Source of the DNA: Kribbella sp. CA-293567
GTDB lineage: Bacteria; Actinomycetota; Actinomycetes; Propionibacteriales; Kribbellaceae
Reading direction: 5' to 3'
Assembly: GCF_027627575.1 (NCBI RefSeq)
Contig: NZ_CP114065.1
Span: 3,038,001 to 3,102,000, forward strand
DNA: 64,000 bases
Shown one piece after another: positions 31,354-40,347 of this stretch. The notes below the pieces were generated by a model that saw only the letters and a list, made by a program, of their open reading frames with translations, was not told the DNA's origin and searched no databases. Every line of letters starts with the position of its first letter. Within the stretch, counting starts at the first letter, position 1. A program made the position numbers and the translations under genes.

Positions 31354-32627
31354 CGGTAGGCGACCTGCGAGACAGTGGCGGGCGAGCGGCGGAAGGCCAG
31401 GAAGGCGCGGTGCGGAGTGCGCCAGTCCTCGGTGGCCAGCAGGTCGACGGCCAGCGCGTGACGCAGTACGGCGCGGGTGCCGACCCTTGCCCAGGGCAAG
31501 GGCTTCGACCGGCGACTGCCCGTGTGCAGGACGATCGGGGCGGTGTCGTCGAGATCGTCGTCGGGGTCCACCTCGACCAGGACCAGGCCGTCCGGGCGAA
31601 CCAACTCGGCGCAGCGGCGGAGCAGCAGTTCGGGGGCGCCACCGATGCCGATGTTGCCGTCCATCAGCAGGACGCTGCCCCAACGTCCTTCGCCCGGCAG
31701 TGGCTCCTGGACCGGACGCCGCAGCGCGGGCGCCCCTCGGTTGGTGGTCAGGAGTACCGCCTCGGCCGAGATGTCGACGCCCAGCGCGGGGATGCCACGC
31801 TCGGCCAGCGCGGTGACGATCCGCCCGGGGCCGCACCCGACATCGAGCACCGGACCTTCGCATCGACTCAGCGCCAGTTGGTCGACCTCGTCGGCCGGCG
31901 CCTGCCAGCGGTCGATCTCGCACAACGACGGCACCCTGCGACCATCGATGCCGGTGGCAACCACTTGGGTGCCGTTCAGCGCCTTCTCGAACAGCAACCC
32001 TGGCGGCGCCGCGTGCTGCAGCCGCTGGTGCAGCCGCGACATCCGCAGCGTCGGGAAGAGCTCGGCCAGCACCGCCGCGTCCTCGGGTGTGTCCATGTCC
32101 CGCAGCATCGGCAGCAGCAGCACGTCGTAGCCGAGCAGCCGCAGCCGGGCGAGCTGGTCAGCACCTGTGTGCTCAGTGGACATCGGTACGCCGACCAGCG
32201 CCCGCCGATCCGGCCTTGGCAATCCGAGACACCAGAAGCCGCCGTCCTCGGTCAGCCCCAGTACGGCGTCGTGCCCGTCCCAATCGACGTCCAGCAACTC
32301 ACGGGTGACCTGCGGAGTGTCCATCCCGACCAAAAGCATCGGCGTACCGGCGTAGGCGTCCTCGAAGGCGCAGGCGAGCCGCTCTGCGAGTCCATCGCCT
32401 CGTTGCTGAACGACCTCGAAGTCGGCAGGCAACCAGTTGCCCGCCTGGCCGTCCAACGCGAGCACCCGTCGGTGCACTGGGGTGGAGTGGACCGCAGCGA
32501 GTGTGTCGGCCAGCGAGGCGCGAGCGAGCGCCGCCGCTTCCGCCGGGGTGAACTCCGTCTGCAGGCGCGTCTTCACCCGCCCGGCGACCGGCTCCTTGGC
32601 GATGACGATCAGTGTGTCCGCTCTCAC
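31350..32627 (-). CDS. DUF2064 nucleotidyl/glycosyl transferase fused to methyltransferase
   Basis: Protein of 425 residues made of two domains. Residues 1-215 match the TIGR04282/DUF2064 GT-A-like family (IVIAKEPVAGRVKTRL at 8, GMDTPQ at 101-106, DMDTPEDA at 177). Residues 240-425 are a class I SAM-dependent methyltransferase with VLDVGCGPGRI at 260-270 and the acidic GVDIS strand. These domains are often separate neighbouring genes; here they form one chain. The stop overlaps the GT87 start and the start overlaps the GT2 stop, so the three are one unit. The product is unknown. Confidence 0.8.
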   Translation of the reverse strand: MRADTLIVIAKEPVAGRVKTRLQTEFTPAEAAALARASLADTLAAVHSTPVHRRVLALDGQAGNWLPADFEVVQQRGDGLAERLACAFEDAYAGTPMLLVGMDTPQVTRELLDVDWDGHDAVLGLTEDGGFWCLGLPRPDRRALVGVPMSTEHTGADQLARLRLLGYDVLLLPMLRDMDTPEDAAVLAELFPTLRMSRLHQRLQHAAPPGLLFEKALNGTQVVATGIDGRRVPSLCEIDRWQAPADEVDQLALSRCEGPVLDVGCGPGRIVTALAERGIPALGVDISAEAVLLTTNRGAPALRRPVQEPLPGEGRWGSVLLMDGNIGIGGAPELLLRRCAELVRPDGLVLVEVDPDDDLDDTAPIVLHTGSRRSKPLPWARVGTRAVLRHALAVDLLATEDWRTPHRAFLAFRRSPATVSQVAYR

Positions 32628-33289
32628 GCCGACAGCACCTTCGACATGTCCAGCACGGCCCGCGCCGCGCCGAGCGGCGTACCGGTGACTTTGGAGCGGC
32701 CGGAGCGCGGCAGGTAGTCCACATCGACCTCGGCGATGCGCCAGCCTGCGTCGGCCGCCTTGACCACTGTCTCCAGCGGATAGCCGGACCGGCGATCGTG
32801 CAGCTCCAGGCTCAGGAGGGCTTCCCGCCTAGCGGCTCGCATCGGACCCAGGTCGCGAAGCATTACGCCGGTACGCCGCCTGATGCGCCGTGACAACTCC
32901 GCATTGGCCAGCCGTAGGTGCCAGGGCCACGCGTTGCGCGACACCGGCCGCCTCCTGCCGAGCATGAGGTCGACGTGGCCGGCCAAGACCGGTGCCGTCA
33001 CTCGCACGAGTTGCCGGGGGTCCAAAGACGCGTCTGCATCAAGGAAGGCGACCACTGGCGCAGTACTGGCCTGTAGACCTGCGTGGCAGGCGGCGCCGTA
33101 CCCGCGAACCTCGCAGGGCACCACTAGCGCGCCAAGCCGGGCAGCGATCTCTGCTGAACCGTCCGTGGAGCCGTTGTCGGCAACAACGGCCCGTACGCCG
33201 TCCGGGAGCCGGGCGAGCACCCAGGGCAGCGCGGCGGCCTCGTTGAGGCAAGGGAGGATGAGATCGACTGCGGCGTCTACTGGGTGCAC
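32624..33289 (-). CDS. family 2 glycosyltransferase
   Basis: Soluble GT-A enzyme of 221 residues. It has DLILPCLNEAAALPWVL at the nucleotide-binding start, VVADNGSTDGSAEIA, the metal-binding FLDADASLDP, and the later GYPLETVVKAADAGWRIAEVDVDYLPRSGRSKV, as in dolichyl-phosphate mannose synthase-like enzymes. It begins at GTG and opens a minus-strand set with DUF2064-methyltransferase, GT87 and ATP-grasp genes. It probably forms a polyprenyl-phosphate sugar that the GT87 enzyme uses; that is inference from families. The two-component system is divergent, 121 bases away. Confidence 0.85.
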   Translation of the reverse strand: MHPVDAAVDLILPCLNEAAALPWVLARLPDGVRAVVADNGSTDGSAEIAARLGALVVPCEVRGYGAACHAGLQASTAPVVAFLDADASLDPRQLVRVTAPVLAGHVDLMLGRRRPVSRNAWPWHLRLANAELSRRIRRRTGVMLRDLGPMRAARREALLSLELHDRRSGYPLETVVKAADAGWRIAEVDVDYLPRSGRSKVTGTPLGAARAVLDMSKVLSA

Positions 33290-33410
33290 TCTTCGACGGT
33301 AGGGAGAATCGGCCCGGTTCCGGGGCTTCGAGCGGATACCGCTCGCTTACGTCCCGTCCCGGACGGCAGGAATCGCGCTTTCGGCCGGTCCGACGATCTA
33401 CGCTCGACCG

Positions 33411-34109
33411 GTGGCTACTCGTGTGCTCGTGGTGGACGACGACCCGACCGTGTCCAACGTCGTCTCGGCGTACCTGACCAAGGCCGGGTACGACGCCCGC
33501 GTGGTCGCCGACGGGGTGATGGCGGTCGAGGTGTGGCAGCAGTGGAAGCCGTCGGTCGTCGTACTGGACGTGATGCTTCCCGGACTCTCCGGGCTGGACG
33601 TGCTGCGCCGGATGCGCGCCGCCGACGAGGGCGCGGCGGTGATCATGCTGTCGGCGCGGGGTGAGGAAGAGGACCGGCTGGTCGGGCTGGAGTTCGGCGC
33701 GGACGACTACGTGGTGAAGCCGTTCAGTCCGCGGGAGCTGACCCTGCGGGTGCAGGCGATGCTGCGGCGGGAGGAGCGGCTGGCGGGGCTGGATCTCACG
33801 CCGACCAGACTGACCGCCGGGCCGATCACCGTGGACACCGCGGCACGGGTCGCGACGCTGGCCGGCGGGGAGCTGTCGTTGACGCATCGGGAGTTCGACC
33901 TGCTGGCCTACCTGGTGGCGCATCCGGGCAAGGCCTACACGAAGGCCGAGTTGCTGCGGCGCGTCTGGGGCTGGGACTTCGGCGACTCGTCGACGGTGAC
34001 GGTGCACGTACGGCGGCTGCGGGAGAAGATCGAGGTCGATCCGTCGGACCCGAAACTGGTGCTGACCGTGCCGCGCACCGGCTACCGCTTCGCGGGTGAG
34101 GCCGGATGA
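33411..34109 (+). CDS. OmpR-family response regulator
   Basis: Protein of 232 residues with a receiver domain (acidic triad D9-D11 region, phosphoacceptor D53 in VVLDVMLPG, conserved KPF near residue 103) and a C-terminal winged helix (SLTHREFDLLAYLVAHPGKAYTKAELLRRVWGW and VHVRRLREKI). GTG start. The ATGA overlap with the downstream kinase gene shows that the two form one two-component system. It is divergent from the GT2 operon, which it may control. Confidence 0.92.
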   Translation: MATRVLVVDDDPTVSNVVSAYLTKAGYDARVVADGVMAVEVWQQWKPSVVVLDVMLPGLSGLDVLRRMRAADEGAAVIMLSARGEEEDRLVGLEFGADDYVVKPFSPRELTLRVQAMLRREERLAGLDLTPTRLTAGPITVDTAARVATLAGGELSLTHREFDLLAYLVAHPGKAYTKAELLRRVWGWDFGDSSTVTVHVRRLREKIEVDPSDPKLVLTVPRTGYRFAGEAG

Positions 34110-35248
34110 ACCGCGACCAGCTCACGATCTTCGCGCTGACCACCGGCTGGACCCTGGTGGTCGGGATCGTCGGCGGGGTGCTGCTGTGGCGGTTCCGGCG
34201 GAAGTCCCTGCGGGTCACGATCATCGTCGCCGGTCTGGTGCCGATGTTCGCGGCGCTGGCCGCGGTCACGCAGAGCGTGCAGGCGATGTTCATCTCGGCC
34301 CACGACTCGTTGGTGGTGCTCTGGACCCTCGCGTTCTCCGGGCTGCTGGGACTGGCGATGTCGGTGCTGCTCGGGCATTGGGTCAGCGCCGGCTCGCGTG
34401 ACGTCGGACGGCGGCTCCGCCAGCTCGGTACGTCGTACGAACCGGTGGCGGGGACCGCGAACGTCCCGGCGGAGCTGGCCTCCATCACCGACGAACTGGA
34501 GCTGACCCGGCAGCGGCTGGCCGCTTCCCGCGACCGCGAGCGGGCGTTGGAGGCGAGCCGGCGCGAACTGGTCGCCTTCATGTCCCACGATCTCCGGACG
34601 CCACTCGCCGGGCTGCGAGCAGTGTCGGAAGGCCTGGAGGACGGGGTGATCGACGATGTGCCGGGCGCGCTGCGGCAGATGCAGACCACGGTCGACCGAA
34701 TGACCGGCTTGGTCGACGACCTGTTCGAGCTCTCCCGGCTGTCGGCCGCGCCGCCGCCTCGCCGGCGGTCGGCGGTGAGCTTGCGGGAACTGGCCGAGGA
34801 CGTGGTGGGGGAGAGCTGCGAACATGCCCGCTCGGAGGGCGTGGCGCTCACGGTGTCGACTCCGGCGGACGACGACCGGCTGGCGGTGCACGGGGACGCG
34901 GACGAGCTGACGCGCGCGGTGACGAACCTGGTCGGCAACGCGATCCGCCACACCGAGCGCGGTGGGGTGGTGAAGCTCTCCGTCGACCGCGAGAACGACG
35001 GCCGGGTGCGACTGGCGGTCACCGACGGGTGCGGCGGGATTCCGGACGACGATCTGGAACGCGTCTTCGACATCGGCTGGCGCGGGGACGAGCAACGCGA
35101 CCCGGCCTCCAGGAGCACGGGTGGCGGGCTGGGGCTGGCGATCGCCCGAGGGGTGGTGGAGTCGCACGACGGGAAGATCGCGGTGGCCAACGTCGAGGGT
35201 GGCTGCGCGTTCGAGATCGAACTGCCGCCGGTGGCCGCCGGGTCGTAG
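34106..35248 (+). CDS. sensor histidine kinase
   Basis: Membrane kinase of 380 residues with three predicted membrane segments (about 10-28, 37-57 and 68-92) and no large extracellular sensor, so it probably senses the membrane or within it. HisKA contains MSHDLRTPLAGL with H161; the HATPase domain has NLVGNAIRHTERGG, DGCGGIPDDDLERVF and STGGGLGLAIARG. It follows its response regulator with an ATGA overlap. The signal is not known. Confidence 0.92.
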   Translation: MNRDQLTIFALTTGWTLVVGIVGGVLLWRFRRKSLRVTIIVAGLVPMFAALAAVTQSVQAMFISAHDSLVVLWTLAFSGLLGLAMSVLLGHWVSAGSRDVGRRLRQLGTSYEPVAGTANVPAELASITDELELTRQRLAASRDRERALEASRRELVAFMSHDLRTPLAGLRAVSEGLEDGVIDDVPGALRQMQTTVDRMTGLVDDLFELSRLSAAPPPRRRSAVSLRELAEDVVGESCEHARSEGVALTVSTPADDDRLAVHGDADELTRAVTNLVGNAIRHTERGGVVKLSVDRENDGRVRLAVTDGCGGIPDDDLERVFDIGWRGDEQRDPASRSTGGGLGLAIARGVVESHDGKIAVANVEGGCAFEIELPPVAAGS

Positions 35249-35257
35249 TACTGGGGG

Positions 35258-36277
35258 CTAGGGCTGCTTCAAGAGGTCTTCGAGGCCGGAGCGCAGGTCG
35301 TAGTCGGGCTTCCAGCCGAGTTCATCGCGGAGCCGCTCGGACGACGCGGTGATGTGGCGGACGTCGCCCAGACGGTAGGCGCCGGTGACGATCGGCTCTG
35401 GGCCGCCGTACGCACGAGCTAGTTCGGTGGCGAGGTCGCCGATGGTGCGCACGGTGCCACTGCCGACGTTGTAGGCAGTGAAGTCCTTGCCGTCGGCCAC
35501 CATCGCCGCGGCCACCGCGGTCGCGATGTCCGCGACATGGATGAAGTCCCGCCGTTGCGCACCGTCCTCGAAGACCTTCGGCGTCTCGCCCTGCTCGAGC
35601 ATGGAGCGGAAGATCGCCGCCACCCCGGCGTACGGCGTATTGCGGGGCATGCCCGGCCCGTACACGTTGTGGAAACGCAGACCTGTGGCCTGGCCGCCGG
35701 TTTCGCGGGCCCAGGTGGCGGCGAGGTGTTCACCGTGGAGTTTGGTGGCTGCATAGGTGTTGCGGGGATCTGTCCGGGCGGCTTCCGTGACGAGTCCGGC
35801 GCGCAGCGGCGCTGCGCAGATCGGGCACCGTGGGTCGAACTGGCCGGCCTCCAGATCCTCCACGCGCCGCGGGCCGGGAGCGACGACGCCGTGACGGTCG
35901 CACTCGTAGTGGCCCTCGCCGTAGACGACCATCGAGCTGGCGTAGACGAAGCGCTCGATCCGATGCCGGCCGAGAGCGCGAAGGAGTACCGCGGTGCCGA
36001 GGCTGTTGGTGCTCACGTAGTCGTCCATGTCGTCGAGGTCGACACCGAGGCCGACCTTCGCCGCCAGGTGCACGACCGTGTCGACGCCGTGCAACGCTTG
36101 GTCCACAGCCTCGGCGTCGCGGATGTCGCCGACGACCAACCCCTCGACGGAGGGCCTGACGTGATGGACGTCCGGGCGCAGCGAGTCGAGCACCCGGACC
36201 TCGTGCCCGTCCGCCAGCAACTGGGCCTGGACATGCCGCCCGATGAAGCCGGCGCCGCCGGTCAGCAGAACCTTCAC
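35258..36277 (-). CDS. NAD-dependent nucleotide-sugar epimerase/dehydratase
   Basis: Extended short-chain dehydrogenase of 339 residues with the NAD motif GGAGFIGRHV at residue 7 and the catalytic YAATK near residue 177. Between the SSMVVYG segment and YxxxK is an insertion with CDRHG and CPIC, a possible zinc-binding knuckle not present in GalE. GTG start shares GTGA with the mtnP stop, so it is cotranscribed with the nucleoside phosphorylase. It lies downstream (convergent) of the two-component system and may supply a nucleotide sugar to the glycosyltransferases nearby. Substrate unknown. Confidence 0.82.
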   Translation of the reverse strand: MKVLLTGGAGFIGRHVQAQLLADGHEVRVLDSLRPDVHHVRPSVEGLVVGDIRDAEAVDQALHGVDTVVHLAAKVGLGVDLDDMDDYVSTNSLGTAVLLRALGRHRIERFVYASSMVVYGEGHYECDRHGVVAPGPRRVEDLEAGQFDPRCPICAAPLRAGLVTEAARTDPRNTYAATKLHGEHLAATWARETGGQATGLRFHNVYGPGMPRNTPYAGVAAIFRSMLEQGETPKVFEDGAQRRDFIHVADIATAVAAAMVADGKDFTAYNVGSGTVRTIGDLATELARAYGGPEPIVTGAYRLGDVRHITASSERLRDELGWKPDYDLRSGLEDLLKQP

Positions 36278-37080
36278 CAGAGATCCTCTCCGGCGGTGCC
36301 GTCCAAGGCGTGTCTGCAGGCGCAGTCCTCGTCGGCCTTCGGGAGCCGGGCGACCACTTCCGTCAGCAGACCTCTCAGCCGCTCGATGCTGCGGCCGAAG
36401 ACCGCGAAGACCTCCTCCTGCGTCACGCCTTCGCCGGTCACGACACCGGCATCATGGTCGGTGACGACGGCGATCGAGGTGTAGCAGACAGCGAGTTCCC
36501 GCGCGATCGACGCTTCCGGCGCGCCGGTCATCCCGACCACCGACCAGCCCTGGGCGGCGTGCCAGCGCGACTCGGCACGGGTCGAGAAGCGTGGCCCGTT
36601 GATCACCACCATGGTGCCGTCGGCAACCACCTCGTTGCCTGCCGCAATGACTGCTGCCCGCCCGGCGGCGCAGTACGGGTCGGCCACCGACACGTGCACC
36701 ACCGGCGTCGCCTCGGCCGCCGCACCGCTACCGTCGTACACGGTGTGCTCGCGGCCCCAGGTGCGATCGACGTACTGATCCGGTACGACGATCGTCCCCG
36801 GCGTCAGCTCCGCGCGGAGCGAACCGACGGCGCACGGACCGAGCACCTGCCGCACGCCGAGCGACCGCAACGCCCACAGGTTGGCGCGGTAGTTGACCCG
36901 ATGCGGCGCGAAGCGATGGTCCGCGCCGTGCCGTGGGATGAAGGCGACCTCGCGCCCACCCACCACGCCCACCAGCGGCAGCTCGCTCGGCGGCCCGAAC
37001 GGTGTCTCGACCTCGACCGGCCGGGCGCCGGACAGGAACGAGTAGAAGCCGGACCCGCCGAGTACTCCGATTTCTGCCAT
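36274..37080 (-). CDS. mtnP: methylthioadenosine phosphorylase family protein
   Basis: Purine nucleoside phosphorylase superfamily protein of 268 residues that splits 5'-methylthioadenosine (or a related nucleoside) with phosphate. Motifs are GVLGGSGFYSFL at residue 4, PRHGADHRFAPHRVNYRAN, GPCAVGSLRAELTPGTIVVPDQYVDRT, NGPRFSTRAE, VGMTGAPEASIARELAVCY and DCACRHALDG at the end. The TDYD motif of animal MTAP reads TDHD here, so the exact purine preference is open. The start at 37080 is taken from family length although the frame is open upstream. Pairing with an epimerase gene is notable. Confidence 0.82.
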   Translation of the reverse strand: MAEIGVLGGSGFYSFLSGARPVEVETPFGPPSELPLVGVVGGREVAFIPRHGADHRFAPHRVNYRANLWALRSLGVRQVLGPCAVGSLRAELTPGTIVVPDQYVDRTWGREHTVYDGSGAAAEATPVVHVSVADPYCAAGRAAVIAAGNEVVADGTMVVINGPRFSTRAESRWHAAQGWSVVGMTGAPEASIARELAVCYTSIAVVTDHDAGVVTGEGVTQEEVFAVFGRSIERLRGLLTEVVARLPKADEDCACRHALDGTAGEDLW

Positions 37081-37166
37081 GCGATCGACCCTAGAAGACC
37101 GCGACCCGCCGGCTACCCGATCCGCCCGGACCGTCAGCGCTCCGTAAGGGGTGGTCGAATGGCCTC

Positions 37167-37652
37167 GTGACGGTCTCGGGCGTGCTGATCCTGGTGGGAG
37201 TGCTGCTGCTCGTGCTCGGCGCCTACTGCAGCTGGACCGCGGGCCGCCTCGACCGCCTGAACCACCGGGTCGCCACCGCCCGCGCCTCTCTGGAGACCGA
37301 GCTCGCCCGCCGCTCGGCCGTGGTCGCCGAGCTGGCCGGCAGCGGCGTACTCGACCCTGCCTCGTCACTATTGTTGCTGGATGCAGCCCACCGAGCCCGT
37401 ACTGCGACCAGCGACGAGCGCGAGCGAGCCGAGTCGGCGTTGACCCGCGCGATCGGGGCAACCGTTACCGACGTGGAGCCGTGGGGAACAGAGCTCGGTA
37501 CCGCGATTCGCCGGGTGCAGCTCGCCAGGCGCTTCCACAACGACATCGTGGTGTCGACCCGCGAGTTGCGGCGGCGCCGGGTGGTCAGATGGCTCCGGCT
37601 GGCGGGTCACGCGCCGATCCCGGCCACGATCGAACTGGAGGACGGCCGCTGA
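37167..37652 (+). CDS. membrane-anchored LemA-like protein
   Basis: Protein of 161 residues with one N-terminal membrane helix (about residues 3-25, SGVLILVGVLLLVLGAYCSW) and a cytoplasmic or external helical region with conserved RLDRLNHRVATARASLE, typical of LemA-like proteins, and VQLARRFHNDIV near residue 120. It starts at GTG and its stop shares a base with the sigma factor ATG (TGATG). The function of this family is unknown; coupling to an ECF sigma gene may mean a role in its control, which is inference. Confidence 0.68.
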   Translation: MTVSGVLILVGVLLLVLGAYCSWTAGRLDRLNHRVATARASLETELARRSAVVAELAGSGVLDPASSLLLLDAAHRARTATSDERERAESALTRAIGATVTDVEPWGTELGTAIRRVQLARRFHNDIVVSTRELRRRRVVRWLRLAGHAPIPATIELEDGR

Positions 37653-38638
37653 TGACCGTGACCGAGGAAGACTTCGCTGAGCAGACCGAGCGGTACCGGT
37701 ACGAGCTACGCGTGCACTGCTACCGCATGCTCGGCTCGTACGACGACGCCGAGGACCTGGTCCAGGAGACCTTCCTGCGGGCCTGGCGCAAGCGGGCGGA
37801 CTTCGAGGGGCGGTCCTCCTTCCGCGCCTGGCTCTACAAGATCGCCACCAACGCCTGCATCGACGACGTACGCCGCCCGCAACGCGTCCTGCCGCATCAG
37901 CTCGAACCGTCGTCCTGGCCGACCGGCGAGGCCGTCGCGCGGGACGACCTGCCCTGGCTGCAGCCGTTCCCGGACATCCTGCTGGATCGCAGTCAGGAGC
38001 CCGACGCGGCAGCGGTTCGCCGCGAGACGATCGAACTCGCGTTCCTGATCGCCATCCAGCACCTCCCGGCGCGGCAGCGCGCGGTGCTGATCTTCCGCGA
38101 CGTGCTCGGCTGGTCCGCCAAGGAGACGGCCGACCTGCTCGACTCCAGCGTCGCCTCGGTCAACAGCGCCTTGCAACGAGCCCGTCCGGTACTGCGGGAG
38201 CACCTGCCGGCCCGGCGTACCGAGTGGGCGCCGGTGGGGGACCCGTCCGCGGCGGAGCAGGCGCTGCTGGCGAAGTACATGGACGCGTTCGAGCGGGCGG
38301 ACCCGTCGGGACTGGCCGCGTTGATGCACGAGGACATCCGGATCACGATGCCGCCGTACCCGTTCTGGTTCTCGGGGCGTGCCGACGCCGAGCGGATCAT
38401 GGCCGCCAACCTGTCGGTGGACGGGCTGGCCTACCGGGGCGACTTCCGCTACCGGGTCGTCGGCTTCAACCGGCAGCCGGCGCTGGCCTCCTATCTGCGG
38501 GTGCCGGGTGACACGGTCTTCCGGCCGTTCGGGGTCGGCGTGTTTCGGATCGAGGACGGGCTGATCGCCGAAATGACCGCCTTCGAGGTGACCGACTTCC
38601 CGCTCTACGGGCTGCCTGATCACTTGGCGTCGGCGTAG
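37652..38638 (+). CDS. ECF sigma factor with SnoaL-like C-terminal domain
   Basis: Protein of 328 residues. Region sigma2 is at about 12-80 (HCYRMLGSYDDAEDLVQETFLRAWR), sigma4 at about 135-190 (LPARQRAVLIFRDVLGWSAKETADLLDSSVASVNSALQRAR), and residues 205-328 form a SnoaL_2/NTF2-like domain that in SigG/SigJ-type factors replaces an anti-sigma protein. No anti-sigma gene is adjacent, which fits that class. ATG at 37652 overlaps the stop of the LemA-like gene. The 3' end overlaps the convergent polymerase gene by 19 bases. Confidence 0.88.
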   Translation: MTVTEEDFAEQTERYRYELRVHCYRMLGSYDDAEDLVQETFLRAWRKRADFEGRSSFRAWLYKIATNACIDDVRRPQRVLPHQLEPSSWPTGEAVARDDLPWLQPFPDILLDRSQEPDAAAVRRETIELAFLIAIQHLPARQRAVLIFRDVLGWSAKETADLLDSSVASVNSALQRARPVLREHLPARRTEWAPVGDPSAAEQALLAKYMDAFERADPSGLAALMHEDIRITMPPYPFWFSGRADAERIMAANLSVDGLAYRGDFRYRVVGFNRQPALASYLRVPGDTVFRPFGVGVFRIEDGLIAEMTAFEVTDFPLYGLPDHLASA

Positions 38639-40272
38639 CACTCCACGATCGCGGTGGTGAAGGGAAACCGGGTCGGAGTGTCGCCGAAGGTGATCCGGCC
38701 GGCCAGGTCGCCGGCCGCCTGGATCGCCCCGGCGACCTGCTCGGCCTCGTCGGCGGGGCAGTGCACGATCACCTCGTCGTGCTGGAAGAAGACCAGCTCC
38801 GCCTCGAGGCCGGTGATCGACTGCCGCAGTGCCGCCATCATCAGCAGCGCCCAGTCGGCGGCGCTGCCCTGGACGACGAAGTTGCGGGTGAAGCGGCCGC
38901 GCGCCCGGGCGTGCCGGGCATCGGGTTGCCGCTCCTCCGACGGGCCCTCCAGCAGGGCGTCGTCGATCGGCGCGCCGGACGGTGGACAGGTGCGGCCGAG
39001 CCAGGTGCGCACCAGCCGCCCTTCCTCGCCGGCCCGTGCCGCGTCGTCGACGTAGCCGATGGCCTGGGGGAACCGCTTCCGCAGCGCGGCCAGGTTCTTC
39101 ATCCCGTCGCCCGAGGTCTGCCCGTAGACAGCGCCGAGCACCGCGAGCTTGGCCTTCGCCCGATCGCCCGAGAACGCCTTGTCGGAAACGGCCTTGTAGA
39201 GGTCACCCGAATCGCCGGCCACCTCCATCAACCCGCGGTCGCGCGAGATCGCGGCCAGCACCCGCGGCTCCAGCTGCGAGGCGTCGGCCACGACCAGCCG
39301 CCAGCCCGGATCGGCGATCACTGCCCGGCGAATCACTCGCGGGATCTGCAGCCCGCCGCCGCCGTTGGTGATCCAGCGCCCGGACACCGTGCCGCCGGGG
39401 ATGAAGCCGGGCCGGAACCGTCCGTCGTGGATCCAGTCGGCCAGCCACGTCCAGCCGTTGGCGGTGTAGATCCGGTAGAGCGTCTTGTACTCCAGCAGCG
39501 GCGCGATGGCCGGATGGTCGAGGTGCTCGAGCTCCCACTTCCTCGTCGAAGTGACCTGGAACCCTGCCTGCTTGAGGGCCTTCAGCACGTCGTTGGGCAG
39601 GTCGGGCCGAACCCGCCGGCCGAACGCAGCGGAGATCTGATCGGCCAGCTCGGTCAGCCGCCGCGGCTCGCCACTGCCCGCGAACCGCTCGCCGAGCAAC
39701 TCGGTCAGCAGCGCCCGATGCGTCGGCTCGCTCCAGGGCAACCCGGCGCGATCCATCTCGGCGGCGACGAGCATCCCGGACGACTCGGACGCGGTCAGCA
39801 GCCGCATGCGCTCCGGGTACTCCGCCTGCTGGTGCCGCCGGAGCTGGTCGGCGTACACCCGCAACAGCGCCTCGAAGGGCACCGGCTCCTCGTGCACCTC
39901 GAACAACGACGACTGCTCACCCGGCATCGTCGACCGCAGCGGTGGATCGGCAGGCACCGGCTTGCCGCTCAACCTGGCCCACGCGGCCGCCGCCGACCGA
40001 GGCTCCCCGAGTCGCCCCGCGTGCCCGAGCAGCAGCACCTCTGCCGCCTCGACGTCGTAACAACGCTCCACCCGCACGCCGGCGGCGAGCAACCGCGAGT
40101 AGATCTCCGGCGTCGACCGCCACACCCACCTGCTCACCTGCGGCCGCGACGCCACCGCTGCGGCGAGATCCGGCTCACGTAGTACCGGCCCGGCGGGCTG
40201 CCCGTCCGGCTGCAGGGCGGCCAGCAGCGCCCCACCGCCCTCCGTCGGCGCGATCGCCCACCGCTCGTCCAT
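38620..40272 (-). CDS. PolA-like 3'-5' exonuclease/DNA polymerase
   Basis: Family A DNA polymerase-like protein of 550 residues, shorter than PolA and without the N-terminal 5' nuclease domain. Residues 1-170 are a reduced exonuclease-like domain. The polymerase motifs are visible: motif A VVADASQLEPRVLA with the metal-binding aspartate, the O-helix equivalent around GDRAKAKLAVLGAVYGQ, and motif C VFFQHDEVIVHCP with the catalytic HDE. Such actinobacterial accessory polymerases are annotated bifunctional 3'-5' exonuclease/DNA polymerase. It stands alone. The cellular role is not established. Confidence 0.85.
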   Translation of the reverse strand: MDERWAIAPTEGGGALLAALQPDGQPAGPVLREPDLAAAVASRPQVSRWVWRSTPEIYSRLLAAGVRVERCYDVEAAEVLLLGHAGRLGEPRSAAAAWARLSGKPVPADPPLRSTMPGEQSSLFEVHEEPVPFEALLRVYADQLRRHQQAEYPERMRLLTASESSGMLVAAEMDRAGLPWSEPTHRALLTELLGERFAGSGEPRRLTELADQISAAFGRRVRPDLPNDVLKALKQAGFQVTSTRKWELEHLDHPAIAPLLEYKTLYRIYTANGWTWLADWIHDGRFRPGFIPGGTVSGRWITNGGGGLQIPRVIRRAVIADPGWRLVVADASQLEPRVLAAISRDRGLMEVAGDSGDLYKAVSDKAFSGDRAKAKLAVLGAVYGQTSGDGMKNLAALRKRFPQAIGYVDDAARAGEEGRLVRTWLGRTCPPSGAPIDDALLEGPSEERQPDARHARARGRFTRNFVVQGSAADWALLMMAALRQSITGLEAELVFFQHDEVIVHCPADEAEQVAGAIQAAGDLAGRITFGDTPTRFPFTTAIVECYADAK

Positions 40273-40347
40273 TCCCCGATCCTCACATCCGCCGCCGACA
40301 AAACCGGCCGGACAAGCCAGTCATACCAATCATGTGACACTGGACTT

